A DNA stretch of 64,000 nt from contig JAOTOL010001559.1 of NCBI GenBank assembly GCA_034440575.1, positions 1,285,001 to 1,349,000 of the forward strand. The letters run 5' to 3'. This document shows positions 45,191 to 55,720 of this stretch, piece after piece (the stretch's first letter is position 1; each line of letters starts with the position of its first letter). A model generated the notes under the pieces. That model was given only the letters and a program-made list of their open reading frames with translations, searched no databases and was not told where the DNA came from. The stretch is from Imbricaverruca yamaguchii. Taxonomy: Eukaryota; Arthropoda; Thecostraca; Neoverrucidae. The position numbers and the translations under genes are program-made.

Positions 45191-45595
45191 GTGAGCTGCA
45201 CCTGGCTCGATGACAATCAGATGGCCCTGAATATTGTGTTTGTTTGTTTGAGTGTGTAGCGGAAAAATAAAAAAATTACTGCACTTCGCAGCAGAAATGT
45301 GCACCAGTCATCTCGTTCCAAGAGGTGTATAGGCAGGTCATCTGCCCGTCCGTAATGCTGGTGTGTAGGACAAGGAACTTGTGTGTGTGTAATATTGGGG
45401 CGTTTAGCTTGGATGATGGCTTTTCAACCCACTCAGTAGCTGAGGCTATATGCCGTCGCCTACCTCTCACCTTGACAGAAAGGGCGGACATCGCGGGGAA
45501 TATCACTCCTTTTCTCTGGCGTCCCTGACTCTCAGCTTAGCCACTGAGTTGCAGACGCCAACGTTGCAATGTTGAGCGGGTCGTACACACGAACG

Positions 45596-45721
45596 CGTTG
45601 GTGTGTATCGGCAGGAAGACGTGTTGGTGTGCATGGCAGGAAGACGTGTTGGTGTGCATGGCAGGAAGACGTGTTGGTGTGTACGGCAGGAAGACGTGTT
45701 GGTGTGCATGGCAGGAAAACG
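45596..45721. repeat. 25-bp minisatellite, 5 copies
   Basis: Period-25 array of GTGTTGGTGTGCATGGCAGG plus AAGAC in intron 1 of the NompC-like gene. Copies differ at only a few bases (CGTGT/TGTAC variants). Confidence 0.9.
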
Positions 45722-46311
45722 TGTTGAATTTGGTTCGGTAGCCAATCTGGGAGCATATTTAAAAAAAGAGATGAGATGCATTAAAGCGCAGCGGGTATCC
45801 GAATTTCTCAACAACCAGAAAAAGAGGAGAACTAATCATCGAATTGAATTAATTCGATTTCGGATTCCGTCGGTCTCGTGCCATTGTTGCATCAGCCTTA
45901 TTTGTTTCACATATTTACCTGCACTGTATCCAGCTCGCCGAGGGTTCGACCCAGATTTGGAGCGGTGTTCCTCGGATAACCTGCTCGGCCACGATAAGTG
46001 CATACCTCATGGCTTCTTGTTCTGGCAAATATATTCTAGATTCGGTATTCTGTATCCTATACCTATGTCTTCCAGTGTTGGCATCGGCTGGATAATATTC
46101 GTGTGAAATTGCTAGAGCTAAAAGTTGTGTGATGGTATTTGTTCTAAGGTCATGTCAGTACACTTACAGTGGGGAAATGACGTCCCGCTCCCCTACGGTG
46201 GACGCAAAGCATCTGTACTGCGCCAAGTAGAGTTATGATAAGGAGTCCCAGCAGGACGGGCTCAAGGTTGTCAGCCTTCTGGCGGTGACGTGTGTGTATG
46301 TGTGTTTCCAG
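45722..46311. other. NompC intron 1, right part
   Basis: No further exon or repeat recognised. A B-box-like GGTTCGACCC at 45943-45952 has no matching A box. Confidence 0.4.
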
Positions 46312-46410
46312 AGAGGGTTCACGCCTCTGATGTACGCTGCCAGAGACAACCGGCCGATCGTTGTCGACAAACTGGTCGAGCTCGGGTGTAACGTCAACCA
46401 CTACAGCCAG
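46312..46410 (+). CDS. nompC: TRPN/NompC-like channel, exon 2 (first ankyrin repeat)
   Basis: A 99-bp, 33-codon, phase 0-0 exon between TGTTTCCAG and GTAAAG. It encodes exactly one ankyrin repeat: RGFTPLMYAARDN then RPIVVDKLVELGCNV. It aligns without gaps to the first ankyrin repeat recalled for Drosophila NompC (GMTPLMYATKDN..DRMIELGADV). It joins exon 1 directly after ..NNVADE. The intron before it is 1,121 bp. The donor has a near copy 51 bases downstream (46462). Confidence 0.85.
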
Positions 46411-49400
46411 GTAAAGCCTGCTGCTATAGTCACCAGATAATGTCAATCCGAACTTCACCAGGTAATGCCTGCATTATTGCTACTGTAATGAGGCTTACAT
46501 TGTTTCGACACTAAATGCTCGACGTTTTCCTACCAGACACGGCCGCAAGACGTTCAGCCAGATCTCTGCTACCAGCTTCCTGCCTTCTTATTGCATGTTT
46601 TTATATCAGCCCAGCCGTACCTGATAGGCGCTCACCTGTGCAGCTCAAAGGCGGGAGCGAAAAATCTGGAGCAGTTATGCGGCGAACCCGAGTTAATCAC
46701 CTCGTTCCGACCCGCTAACCCCACAGGTGAATAAAACCCGAATACTCGGCCACGAGCGTGGAGGACAGATATTTGATGAATATCTCCGGTTACGGTGACA
46801 GCTTACGGTACTGTATTATCAGTACCGTATAATATGGTATGGACTGTGGATTGTATTTATCATCAGGCCGTTTTTCCTCTTAACATACCCAGTCGGTTTG
46901 CACTTCCTAACCATCTAGACATATACATACTCATCTTGTTTCGGTACATGCATCAGAAGCGTACAGAAGCAATTTAGTGGCTATGATCGAGGGGACGGGG
47001 GGGGCTGAAAAAAAACTCTACCGCTCGTGTAAATTCCATTGGTTGTAACATTGCCGTGGTAAGCCTATCACCTACGAACTGTCCCGTCCCTGTCCAGAGA
47101 TTGAGCCCGACGCAACAGTTCCGTTTTCCAGCGCAGTTTGTAGCGTGTAACACCGCTCACATCACAGGTAACAAGATATGGCTGACATTACGTGAAAGCC
47201 CCAAATGTTGGCTATCCGTCGGGCACAATTTCGTTGCGGTCGGGTCAACGTATTGCGCGTGCACGTCACCGAGGTCTTGAGAGAACGGGTGTCCGGTGAA
47301 TGACCGGTCGCCCATAGGAATAGCATGTAAACATGAGATTTTGCGTTCGGAAAATCACCAATTTTAGCGCTCCCCATCGACCCGATTCAAACCGCAATAC
47401 TTCGACAACCAATGGACCGATTGACATCAAACCAACACCTCAGTATTCCCACGACAATTGTCAACATCGTCGCAGCAACCGTTCCCGAGTCACGCGCTAC
47501 GCGCACGCGAGGGGGGAAGCGGAAGCGACGTTTTTTTTAAAGCGTTTTCACGATTTGGTCCGGTGCTCTGAAACGGCTAAACTTGGCGACTTGCTGTCAC
47601 TTTCACATCATGGCCCCATGTACGAACTACAATTTTCCAATTGACGATCACTGGTTACAGAATGTGCGGGCGCAGTCATCGTGACACGGGCTATACGTAT
47701 TTCAGTTCGAGAAAAAGTCTCCGCTTTCCACTTTTTCCACACCACTGTCGAATGACGTTTTGCGGAGAAGGTTGCATGCGCGGATAACCCCACTCTTCGT
47801 GATGGTCACAGGTCCTTCGGATTTTTCCCATCACAAACACCTTTGTTGTAATCGTCGATGCCCGCAACCGTTACCAGGCGTCACTTTCGGCAATCTCAAG
47901 CGGCAGACGGGATGGGACAGTATTCTGTCACCGTCCAGAGATTGAATCCGACGCAACAGTTGCGTTTTCCGGCGCAGTTTGTTTTCAAAGCTGGTTTCAG
48001 TGTGTATGTGTCTACCTAATAAGTACCAAGACGCTGTTGAACCTGAACTTGTGTATGTTTGCGTAGGCGGTGTTTCGTCTCTGAGAGTCAGGACAAGTAT
48101 TTGAAACATGGTCTTGTCTTTGATGTTGTCCGCCCAGAATATTGTTATATTCAGGAAGTTTTCCACTTCATTTTATCCAAAAGAGGAATTGAGTCTGACA
48201 ATGACTGCGATTTCCTTGATGTTTGGTCATGATCATGGAAACATGGAAACACGGAGCATGACCGTGAAAAGTACGAAAAGAGTTTTTTGATAACAGAAAC
48301 AAATCACATCATTCACCAACTTGGAATGCTACACAGTTGTCATCCAGGATCCAGTTGTCAGTTGTCTGATAATCCAGGATTCAGGTTAAAAGAAGCCTCC
48401 TCAAGGTCCTGTGCTCTATACCTACCTGTGATGCCACATAATTTTCCTCTCAAATTCCAGAATTTCAAGACATAAACCCAACCCTGGTCATACCTAACCG
48501 AAGTGACACTTTTCTCGTTTCTCAGTCTAAGAAATTATTTCAGCCATTTTTCCACACTGCAGACTTCTGTAATCCTTATCACGAAAAAGAATGTTTTGGT
48601 TCTTGTAATATGAGCCTTTATTTTAATGATTTCATCTAGTCACTTCCATAGGTCTTATCTATTTGTGTTAGGGCCCATGTTTTGTCATTAGCAGAACTTG
48701 TCGTATTGACAAAAAGTTTTTTAAAAAAATACTTGAAACTAATGCAAGATATGACCTAACACTCTGTCCTTGATATTGGTGCTATACCGACTTCCTAATT
48801 GTACAAGGGAATTAAATTGGTATTGATAAATTTCATTTTCAATGAGTCATTGGATTTGGAGAACAGCATGTTGTAATACCATGTTTATTAGCATGACTAG
48901 GATGCTGTGACCACTGATTCACCTCAGAAATGCTTATTTTTAGTTGGAAAGCAAAAGAACGTACTACTATTTTTAGCACCTAAAATAGCCTGGCCTGGTT
49001 TCCCTAACTCCTTTCAAATTCTTTCTTCAAGATATGCACAATTTGTGTGTTCAATAATCAAAATGTTAAGAAACCTAACCTGGCCTTACATTTTTGAAAG
49101 AAAATCGTATTTTTGTTTGACATACATTGAGCATATTTTCAGAACAAAGGCTAGCCTAACCTGTGGTTTTGATTTGCAAAATGAAATATGTGTACAACAT
49201 ATTGTGAGCACATTAAAGCACAATAACAATATTATATTTATGGGTACGCACAATAGAAGCAAGATCAATCTTATAGTGTGTGCTGTAATTTGACATATTA
49301 ATTAACAACTGAAGATCGTATATATTTAAACAAATTGAATATCATTTATAGACTAAAGCACTCTTCCTTGTTCCATTTCGGGGGCATGGTCGATATTTCG

Positions 49401-50009
49401 TGCTCACACTCATGCATACTTAATGTGAGCCATCAACGTGTGACAGCCTGGTGGTGTTCGATATTCTGTAGGTAACAGGCTGGACACTATTTTCACCTCT
49501 GGCTACCCCGTCCAAACCAGCCAACAACAAGAATGATTTGAAGACGATCTGGTCCCGATCAACAGAAGGAGAAAGGCCGGCCGATCTGCATTTAAGCGCC
49601 GGCGGTAGAAAGAAGAAAAATACATATCGCCGCGAGCTCAGGGAAACCAAGAAACACACGACCCAAGCAGACGAGAATTTTTTTAAAATGTACTCCGACA
49701 ATCAACATCCAACACTTTCAATCCGGAGCCCTGGGAGTGGCCAGAGACTAGATGAGGCGAAGCTCGAGCGAAAGTGAAGAAAACGAGCAGACTGACGGGA
49801 GGACAGACAGACACTCATGCCGACTCCAGACAGTGACAGACCATGACACCAGAAAATCCATCACTACCCACTACAAAAACACGATCATCCTCACATGGAG
49901 AAAGGGTGAAAAGGCCTGGGTGGCCTTTTCACAGGTGAAAATGCCACCCAGTTTCAACTCAGTCTCAACTTCCCCAATCTTGTTCGAAGGTTTTTCTTTT
50001 GTAATTTAA
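46411..50009. other. NompC intron 2, left part
   Basis: No exon of the gene is expected or seen here, since exons 2 and 3 join directly. A 50-base segment at 47092-47141 recurs at 47933-47982 (about 46 of 50 identical). An open stretch at about 49490-49790 (block GRKKKNTYRRELRETKK) is not recognised. The rest is AT-rich and featureless. Confidence 0.45.
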
Positions 50010-50659
50010 AAGTAATGTTTGGTCGCCGAGGTCATCATGACAGGCTGATGGAACCAAACTTGATCAACTGGAATGTTGTCGTAAATGGAAATGACTGTCA
50101 TGCGATTGACGTCACTTTACATGTTACTGCCCACACATCCGGGAATCTACTGTTTGTCATTGTGTGCCTAAGCGTTTCTATACTTTTTCATCTATTTCGC
50201 TCCTTTCATTGCGAAGCCGATTGTGCCGAGCAGCCCAACGGACCAGTCAGGTGGGCAGCCCGGTTCCGGCAACTGGAGAAGGTAATGACCTGATAAAGTG
50301 CCCCCATATCGGTGACCTGAGGTCAAATGACGGATTTGGCATATGTATTACATCATTAGTAATGTACAAAACATTATTAATCCCACTTTTGGAGCATTTT
50401 TACACAATCACAGCGACCCATAACAATGACAAGCCAAGTCATGCAAAACCATAAAATTCTGTTATTTTGACCTCGTTTAACCTTGAAGATATTGACCTAA
50501 GGTCACGACATTTGCATACAATAAAGTTAACCATTGTTCCCATCCACCCTACGAATATCGTTGATCTAGCCTTAACAGGAGCCGAGATCTTATGGGCGGC
50601 GGAATCCGCCCCCCGCCCCTCCAGTGCGCGTAATTTTCTGAGGCCCTCCAGGGCGCGTG
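50010..50659 (-). mobile_element. TTAA-flanked element C2, partial
   Basis: Inverted relative of the left half of C1. It ends at the right with CTCCAGGGCGCGTG then TTAA (50660-50663) and has a G/C-run beside GGCGGAATCCGCC near 50595. It shares with C1 the CCAACGGACCAG/CGGTTCCGGCAAC region and the TCATGCGATTGACG block. The left end is truncated near 50010. Confidence 0.7.
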
Positions 50660-50669
50660 TTAATGCCCC

Positions 50670-51515
50670 TTACGTGATATTTTTGGGTCCGGTGAGATTC
50701 TTCGTGCTCCCGATGCATTTTTCGGTGCTCCAACACGCTTTTATCCCGGGACCCTAAGCGTCTATTGGGTTTTTGACGCAATTTTTGCCTGGCCGCAGTC
50801 ACATTCCGGGTAGCAATTGATTTTTGGGAACCCACCTATGACTTGTCAGGAGCACCAGTGCGACTTTTTGTGCTCCCAGGATGATGTTCAAGGGCTGCTG
50901 CTCGACATTTTTTGGGTCTAAGTGCAATTTTTGGGGATCCCTAGCGCAAGTTTTAGTGGCCTCGACAAGTTGTTGGGGTCCAACCACGTTTTTGTGGATT
51001 CTAGAGCGATTGTTGACGCCCCAGAGTGATTATCTATGTCCTTACTGTTTTTCATTGTCCCGGCTTCAATTTGTGGGTAGTTCCGATGACACTTCTTTGA
51101 CCCCGGTGCGACCTGTGGAACCTCTAATTTGATTTGCAAAGGCCAGGACGCGACTTTTTTGTTCCCCCAGGCTCAGCCTGATTTTCAGAGGTCCTGACCC
51201 CAGCTTTTGGAGCCCTCGTCGTGATTTGCATAAACCTCGGCACAACTTTTGGGTCTCCAGCATGATTTTCAGGGTGAAGGCGCGGACTTTTTGTGTCCCA
51301 GCGTGATTTCCAGAGACCAAGGCCCAACTTTTTGGGAGCAAAAGCGCGATGTTCAAGGGCTCGGGCCTAATCTTTTGTGGGGATCGGGTCTGATTTTCAG
51401 GGGCCCAGATGTAAACATTTGAGGTCACTAACGTGACATTCAGGAGCCTGGTCAGACTTTTTGGAGCTCCAGCGCTATTTTCAGGGACTCTGACCCAATT
51501 TTTGGGCCCCACAAC
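50670..51515. repeat. highly diverged ~30-bp tandem repeat
   Basis: Roughly 850 bases in which a phrase like GCGACTTTTTGGGTCCC alternates with GATTTTCAGGGGCC about every 30 bases, never twice the same. The minus-strand frames are open for long stretches only because the repeat contains few stops. It directly follows element C2's TTAA. Confidence 0.7.
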
Positions 51516-51567
51516 CTCTCAGGGAGTGGGGAGCAATTGCTCCGAATAATTCCCATTCGGTACGCCA

Positions 51568-51689
<122 letters not shown>

Positions 51690-51989
51690 ATATCCAGATT
51701 CATGCTTTCCTCACCGCCTGCCGCCCTCTCCATTTCATTTGTGTTCCAGCCTGTGTTCTGTGTTGCTCTAAGGGGAGGCACCATTATAAATGAATGGGAT
51801 ATGTGCTCCCACCCCATAGAAAGGCTGGGACTGGGAGAAGGTGGCTCTCCATGGACGCTCAAATATATCTCCATTTTTAATTGTTCATCTTAAGGCGCTC
51901 CTCTGGGTAAAAAGAAATGGCTCTCCATGGATACTCGGGTGCATATATCTTGGAAGTATCCCATGCACCGGCGCCCTTTTCTTTTAGAT

Positions 51990-52790
51990 CAAATCCTCAC
52001 CCGTCTCTGAGAGTCATTATATGTCTCCTTTAAAATCCAAGTTAAGCATTGTATGAAAACAAGAGGTGTCATCGGAGAGACCTTGACGAGTACGGCCAGA
52101 AACCACGCGAAGAAAATAACGTTCTCCGTTCAAAAAATTACGTCGCTAGGGTGGCTTACTGTTTCGACTGACGTCATGTTTTGTGGCTCTGGTTAGTTCA
52201 TTTTGGCGAAGATATCTAAAACAAAATTTTGTTTAAATGAGAAGGGAAAAGCGAGGTAAACGATGGTCCAAAAATGTTTGCCCACCCAAAAATAAATTTC
52301 TTAAGTTGCAGTTGTGTTCATTTAAATTTTGAAAGTTCTATTTTTTACTTTTTAGTACTTCAAATGGATAGATAGTACGGAGAAACTGTATTTTAAATAA
52401 ACTTAGCCCAATTAAAAGTGAATAGCCTGACTCTTCTATTTAAATCCCAATGGGCAAATTTAAGAAGAAATCAGGAATGAATAACGGCGATTTTTTTTTA
52501 ATCCTCTGGTGTGTTTTATTACGTCCTTAAAGATAAACAAACATTGCGAGTGGCATCCAAATATCTTTACTCGCTAAAGCGTAACGGTTGGTTAAGCGTT
52601 TTTGGAGGTGACCTCACTTCACATTTTCTTTTCTAACCCGATGGCCACTGGCGGTCTGATGTCAAATTCTTCGCACAGCATGTCAATTTGATGTGGGCAA
52701 AGTTATGCTAAATCTCGGCGTGCTGCCGCATGCCGTTTTTTTCCGTTGGTCACAGAACACCTTAGGGGGCGTGGGAAAAGCCCCCTGCCC
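51990..52790 (-). mobile_element. element A4, diverged, inverted
   Basis: Matches the A family in reverse: CACCCGTCTCTGAGAG at the left, TAAAATCCAAGTTAAGCATTG, a GTGACCTCACTTC block near 52610, and CATGTCAATTTGATGTGGGC near 52680. Beyond about 52745 similarity is lost and the TTAA flanks are not clear, so it is an older copy. Confidence 0.65.
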
Positions 52791-53683
52791 ACGCCAGCCC
52801 AAGACGACACGGGCACATACGGCACCCACGCAGCTGGTCGTCTCTCCGCCCGATTATTTCTCTTCATCCGCCCCTGATTGGTAGGTATTCCGCACATGTG
52901 TGATCCTGTGCACATCATGGTGTTTGTGCGCATCTACAGTTATGTGTGCACTTACATGCATATGTTAAGCCGCATGTGTCAAAGCACTGATATCAAAGAT
53001 ATTAACAATTTTTACACGTTTAGAGTATTGAAGAGTGGATGCGACAGGAAGACTGGTTGGTTTTGTGTGCAGAGTTTGCTATGTAAGTGGTTTGACATTG
53101 AGGTACGATTGGAGGGCATTCGTTATTGGCTATTTTATTTTAAGGAATGCTAAATAATTCCGGTTATTTCAAGTTTTGAATGTCCTAGCCATCTCAGGCC
53201 ATTGCGAGACCGAAGCGAAATATGTGTAAAGGGCTAGATAGAAGCTGCCAAGCAGGGTTTAATTGCCGGATATCGCTAAATAATAAATATCGCTTCCATA
53301 TAGGAATCAGTAACGATCAATATCTGAGATTTCCCGAAACTAGCCCTCAAAATTCATGATCATCTAGTCAATATACCATTGCATCGTGATGCCGTCCTCT
53401 GTGTGTAGTTGGGATGTGTGGGCGCGTCATGTGCTTCGGCTATATTGCACCCATAACTAATGTGCTAGAAGTACTTCGGGTGGTAGCACAACCGAGTACA
53501 AAAGCGTGTACAAAAGCGATGACAGAAAATCCCAGTAAAATGCAGACGAACTAAAGCAATGAAAGCGATACAAATGGTGAATAAGGAATACAAATAGTGA
53601 GTTCGCATAGTGAATTGGAGACAAGTCAATGGTTCCAAATTCTCAGTTGTGTAAAAACAGCACGCGCCTTGAAGGCACGGTGC
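52791..53683. other. NompC intron 2, no feature
   Basis: No coding, RNA or repeat signature recognised. Confidence 0.4.
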
Positions 53684-53905
53684 ACAGTGGTGCACAGGCG
53701 GGAGGACAGGATAACCTAGCATTATCATTGTACGGGTCCACAGTGGTGCACAGGCGGGAGGAGAGGATAACCTAGCATTATCATTGTACGGGTCCACAGT
53801 GGTGCACAGGCGGGAGGGGAGGATAACCTAGCATTATCATTGTACGGGTCCACAGTGGTGCACAGGCGGGAGGAGAGGATAACCTAGCATTATCATTGTA
53901 CGGGA
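53684..53905. repeat. 56-bp minisatellite, 4 copies
   Basis: Units start GTCCACAGTGGTGCACAGGC at 53736, 53792 and 53848, spaced exactly 56, with a leading copy from about 53684. Near-identical copies. Confidence 0.95.
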
Positions 53906-54223
53906 AAAGCAAACTGTGTTATTACCAATAGGAAGACGGACAGAACCATCACTGCGCGGTACCTCACCTGGATTAGACCTGCCAACCAACGCATCGACCA
54001 CTCTTCCCGCCCACTGAATATTTAGTGCTGTGGCGAGCCAGGTTATAAGGGTGAATTTTCGGGCGGCTGGCATGGAGAGTGAGACTTTGGCGTCGTGCCT
54101 GCTCAGCGTCGCCGACGTCTCGTGGCTGTCTCGGCGTGGGAAAAGTTTCTGACGGCTGCTTGGGCCGGTGGCGTGTCGTCACGACATCAGTAGCGGCGCC
54201 AGGCCCGAGCCTGCAATCCAGAT

Positions 54224-54990
54224 GTCATGCCACGTCTCACAGCGTCACGCCACGTCTCACGACGTCACGCCACGTCCTATGGTGCCACGCCATGTCCCAG
54301 GGCGTCACGCCACGTCTCACGGCGTCAGGACACGTCTCACGGCATCAGGACACGTCCCATGGCGTCACGCCACGACTCACGGCGTCCCGACTGGTCACGG
54401 CGTCACGCCACGTCTCACGGCATCAGGACACGTCCCACGGCGTCCCGACTGGTCACGGCGTCACGCCACGTCTCACGGTGCCATGTCGTATCTTGTGACG
54501 TCACGTCGCATATCACGGTATTACGTCACGTTTTGCGGTGCTACTTGGTGTATCGTGACGTCACGTCATATCTTACGGTGTTAGTACACGTTTTACGGTG
54601 TTATGGCGGGTCTCCCAATGCTACGGTATGTCTTCTGGCGTCACGTCACGTCTCACAACGTCGCGTTACGCACCATGGTGTCACGTCAAGTATCACCGAG
54701 CCACATCACATAGTATGATCATTCACATGACACCTCGCTGCGTCACATCACGTCATAAGGTGTCACTTTAAGTCTCGCCGGGTCGCGCCACGTCTAACGT
54801 TGTCACATCACGTGCTATGGCGTCATGCCAAGTTCCACGGCGTCGCGTGACGTCACATCTACAGCGCCACGTCACATTTCGTCTCGGGTGAATTCCTGGG
54901 TGAACTGTTGAGTCACATCACGCCCCTAGGCCTCGAGTTCCGTCGCGTCACGTCACATACCACGGCGTCCAGCCACGTATCGCCGAGTTG
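54224..54990. repeat. 20-bp minisatellite, CGTCACG-rich
   Basis: Units like GGCGTCACGCCACGTCTCAC are clean at 54230-54470 and decay rightwards to about 54990. All three forward frames are open over several hundred bases because the 20-bp unit lacks stops; these frames are not genes. Several ACGTCAC/TGACGTCA words appear as a result. Confidence 0.9.
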
Positions 54991-55139
54991 TGACGGATTT
55001 CGAGGTAGTGCGGAATTGTGATGGCGTTGTGCCGAGTTGTGACGGATTTCGAGGCAGTGCGGAATTATGATGGAGTTGTGCGGAGTTGTGACGGATTTAC
55101 ATATGTACCTTTACTTGGGAGGACACACCATTTTACGAT

Positions 55140-55390
55140 GACGGTTGGTGTGTGGCAGGTGCGGCAGGTATCGGTGTGAATGAGTGCTGTGCGCGACAAA
55201 AGGCACATCCTCCCACCAGCTGGCAGGTGTGTCGGTGTGAATAAATGTTGTGCGCGACAAAAGGCACGTCCAGCTGGCAGGTGTGTCGGTGTGAAATAGT
55301 GTTGTGCGCGACAAAAGGCACGTCCAGCTGGCAGGTGTGTCGGTGTGAATGAGTGTTTCGCGCAACAAAAGGCAGGTCCTCCCACCAGCC
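55140..55390. repeat. ~55-60-bp minisatellite, 4 copies
   Basis: Units contain GGCAGGTGTGTCGGTGTGAA followed by GCGCGACAAAAGGCA, with the latter at about 55191, 55252, 55306 and 55361. It lies about 230 bp before exon 3. Confidence 0.85.
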
Positions 55391-55621
55391 GAAAAATGTG
55401 ATAATGATGAAAACTAGGTAAACTGATGAGTGTAGTATGGTGAAAACTAATGAGCAATGCCATAGCCGGGACTGTCGCGGTTTCTGGAAATAAAAGAAGT
55501 TCGCATTGAAATAGCTAGTGATTACGTTGAATAGTCCCATTTAGCTATTTCGAAGAAAACTTTCCACAGGAAAGGACTCTCTCAGTTCTATGAAGGTGAG
55601 TTTTCGGCTTATTTGTTTCAG

Positions 55622-55720
55622 GAAGGGTTTACTGTTCTGCACATGGCTGTGCTGAATGGGAAAGAAGACCTGGTTAGAATACTCCTTAACAAGAAGGCCG
55701 ACATCACTGCTCTGTCAGAG
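55622..55720 (+). CDS. nompC: TRPN/NompC-like channel, exon 3 (second ankyrin repeat)
   Basis: Again 99 bp, 33 codons, phase 0-0, with acceptor TTATTTGTTTCAG and donor GAG/GTTAGT. It reads EGFTVLHMAVLNGKEDLVRI then LLNKKADITALSE, an ankyrin repeat aligning without gaps to NYNVLHIAAMYSREDVVKLL in the Drosophila protein. The upstream intron is 9,211 bp and packed with repeats. The last 21 coding bases (GACATCACTGCTCTGTCAGAG) plus the donor and the first intron bases form the unit of the 47-bp array that follows. Reading on without splicing reaches a stop at 55811-55813. Confidence 0.85.

Noticed and set aside
45943..45952. GGTTCGACCC as a tRNA or SINE B box
   Set aside because: No A box at the right distance upstream and no cloverleaf could be drawn.
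49490..49790. Basic frame with GRKKKNTYRRELRETKK as an extra NompC exon
   Set aside because: Exons 2 and 3 join without a gap in the ankyrin alignment, so no exon is expected here. No other identity was recognised.
54079..54718. Three overlapping 138-163-codon frames
   Set aside because: They are translations of the 20-bp minisatellite in three registers.
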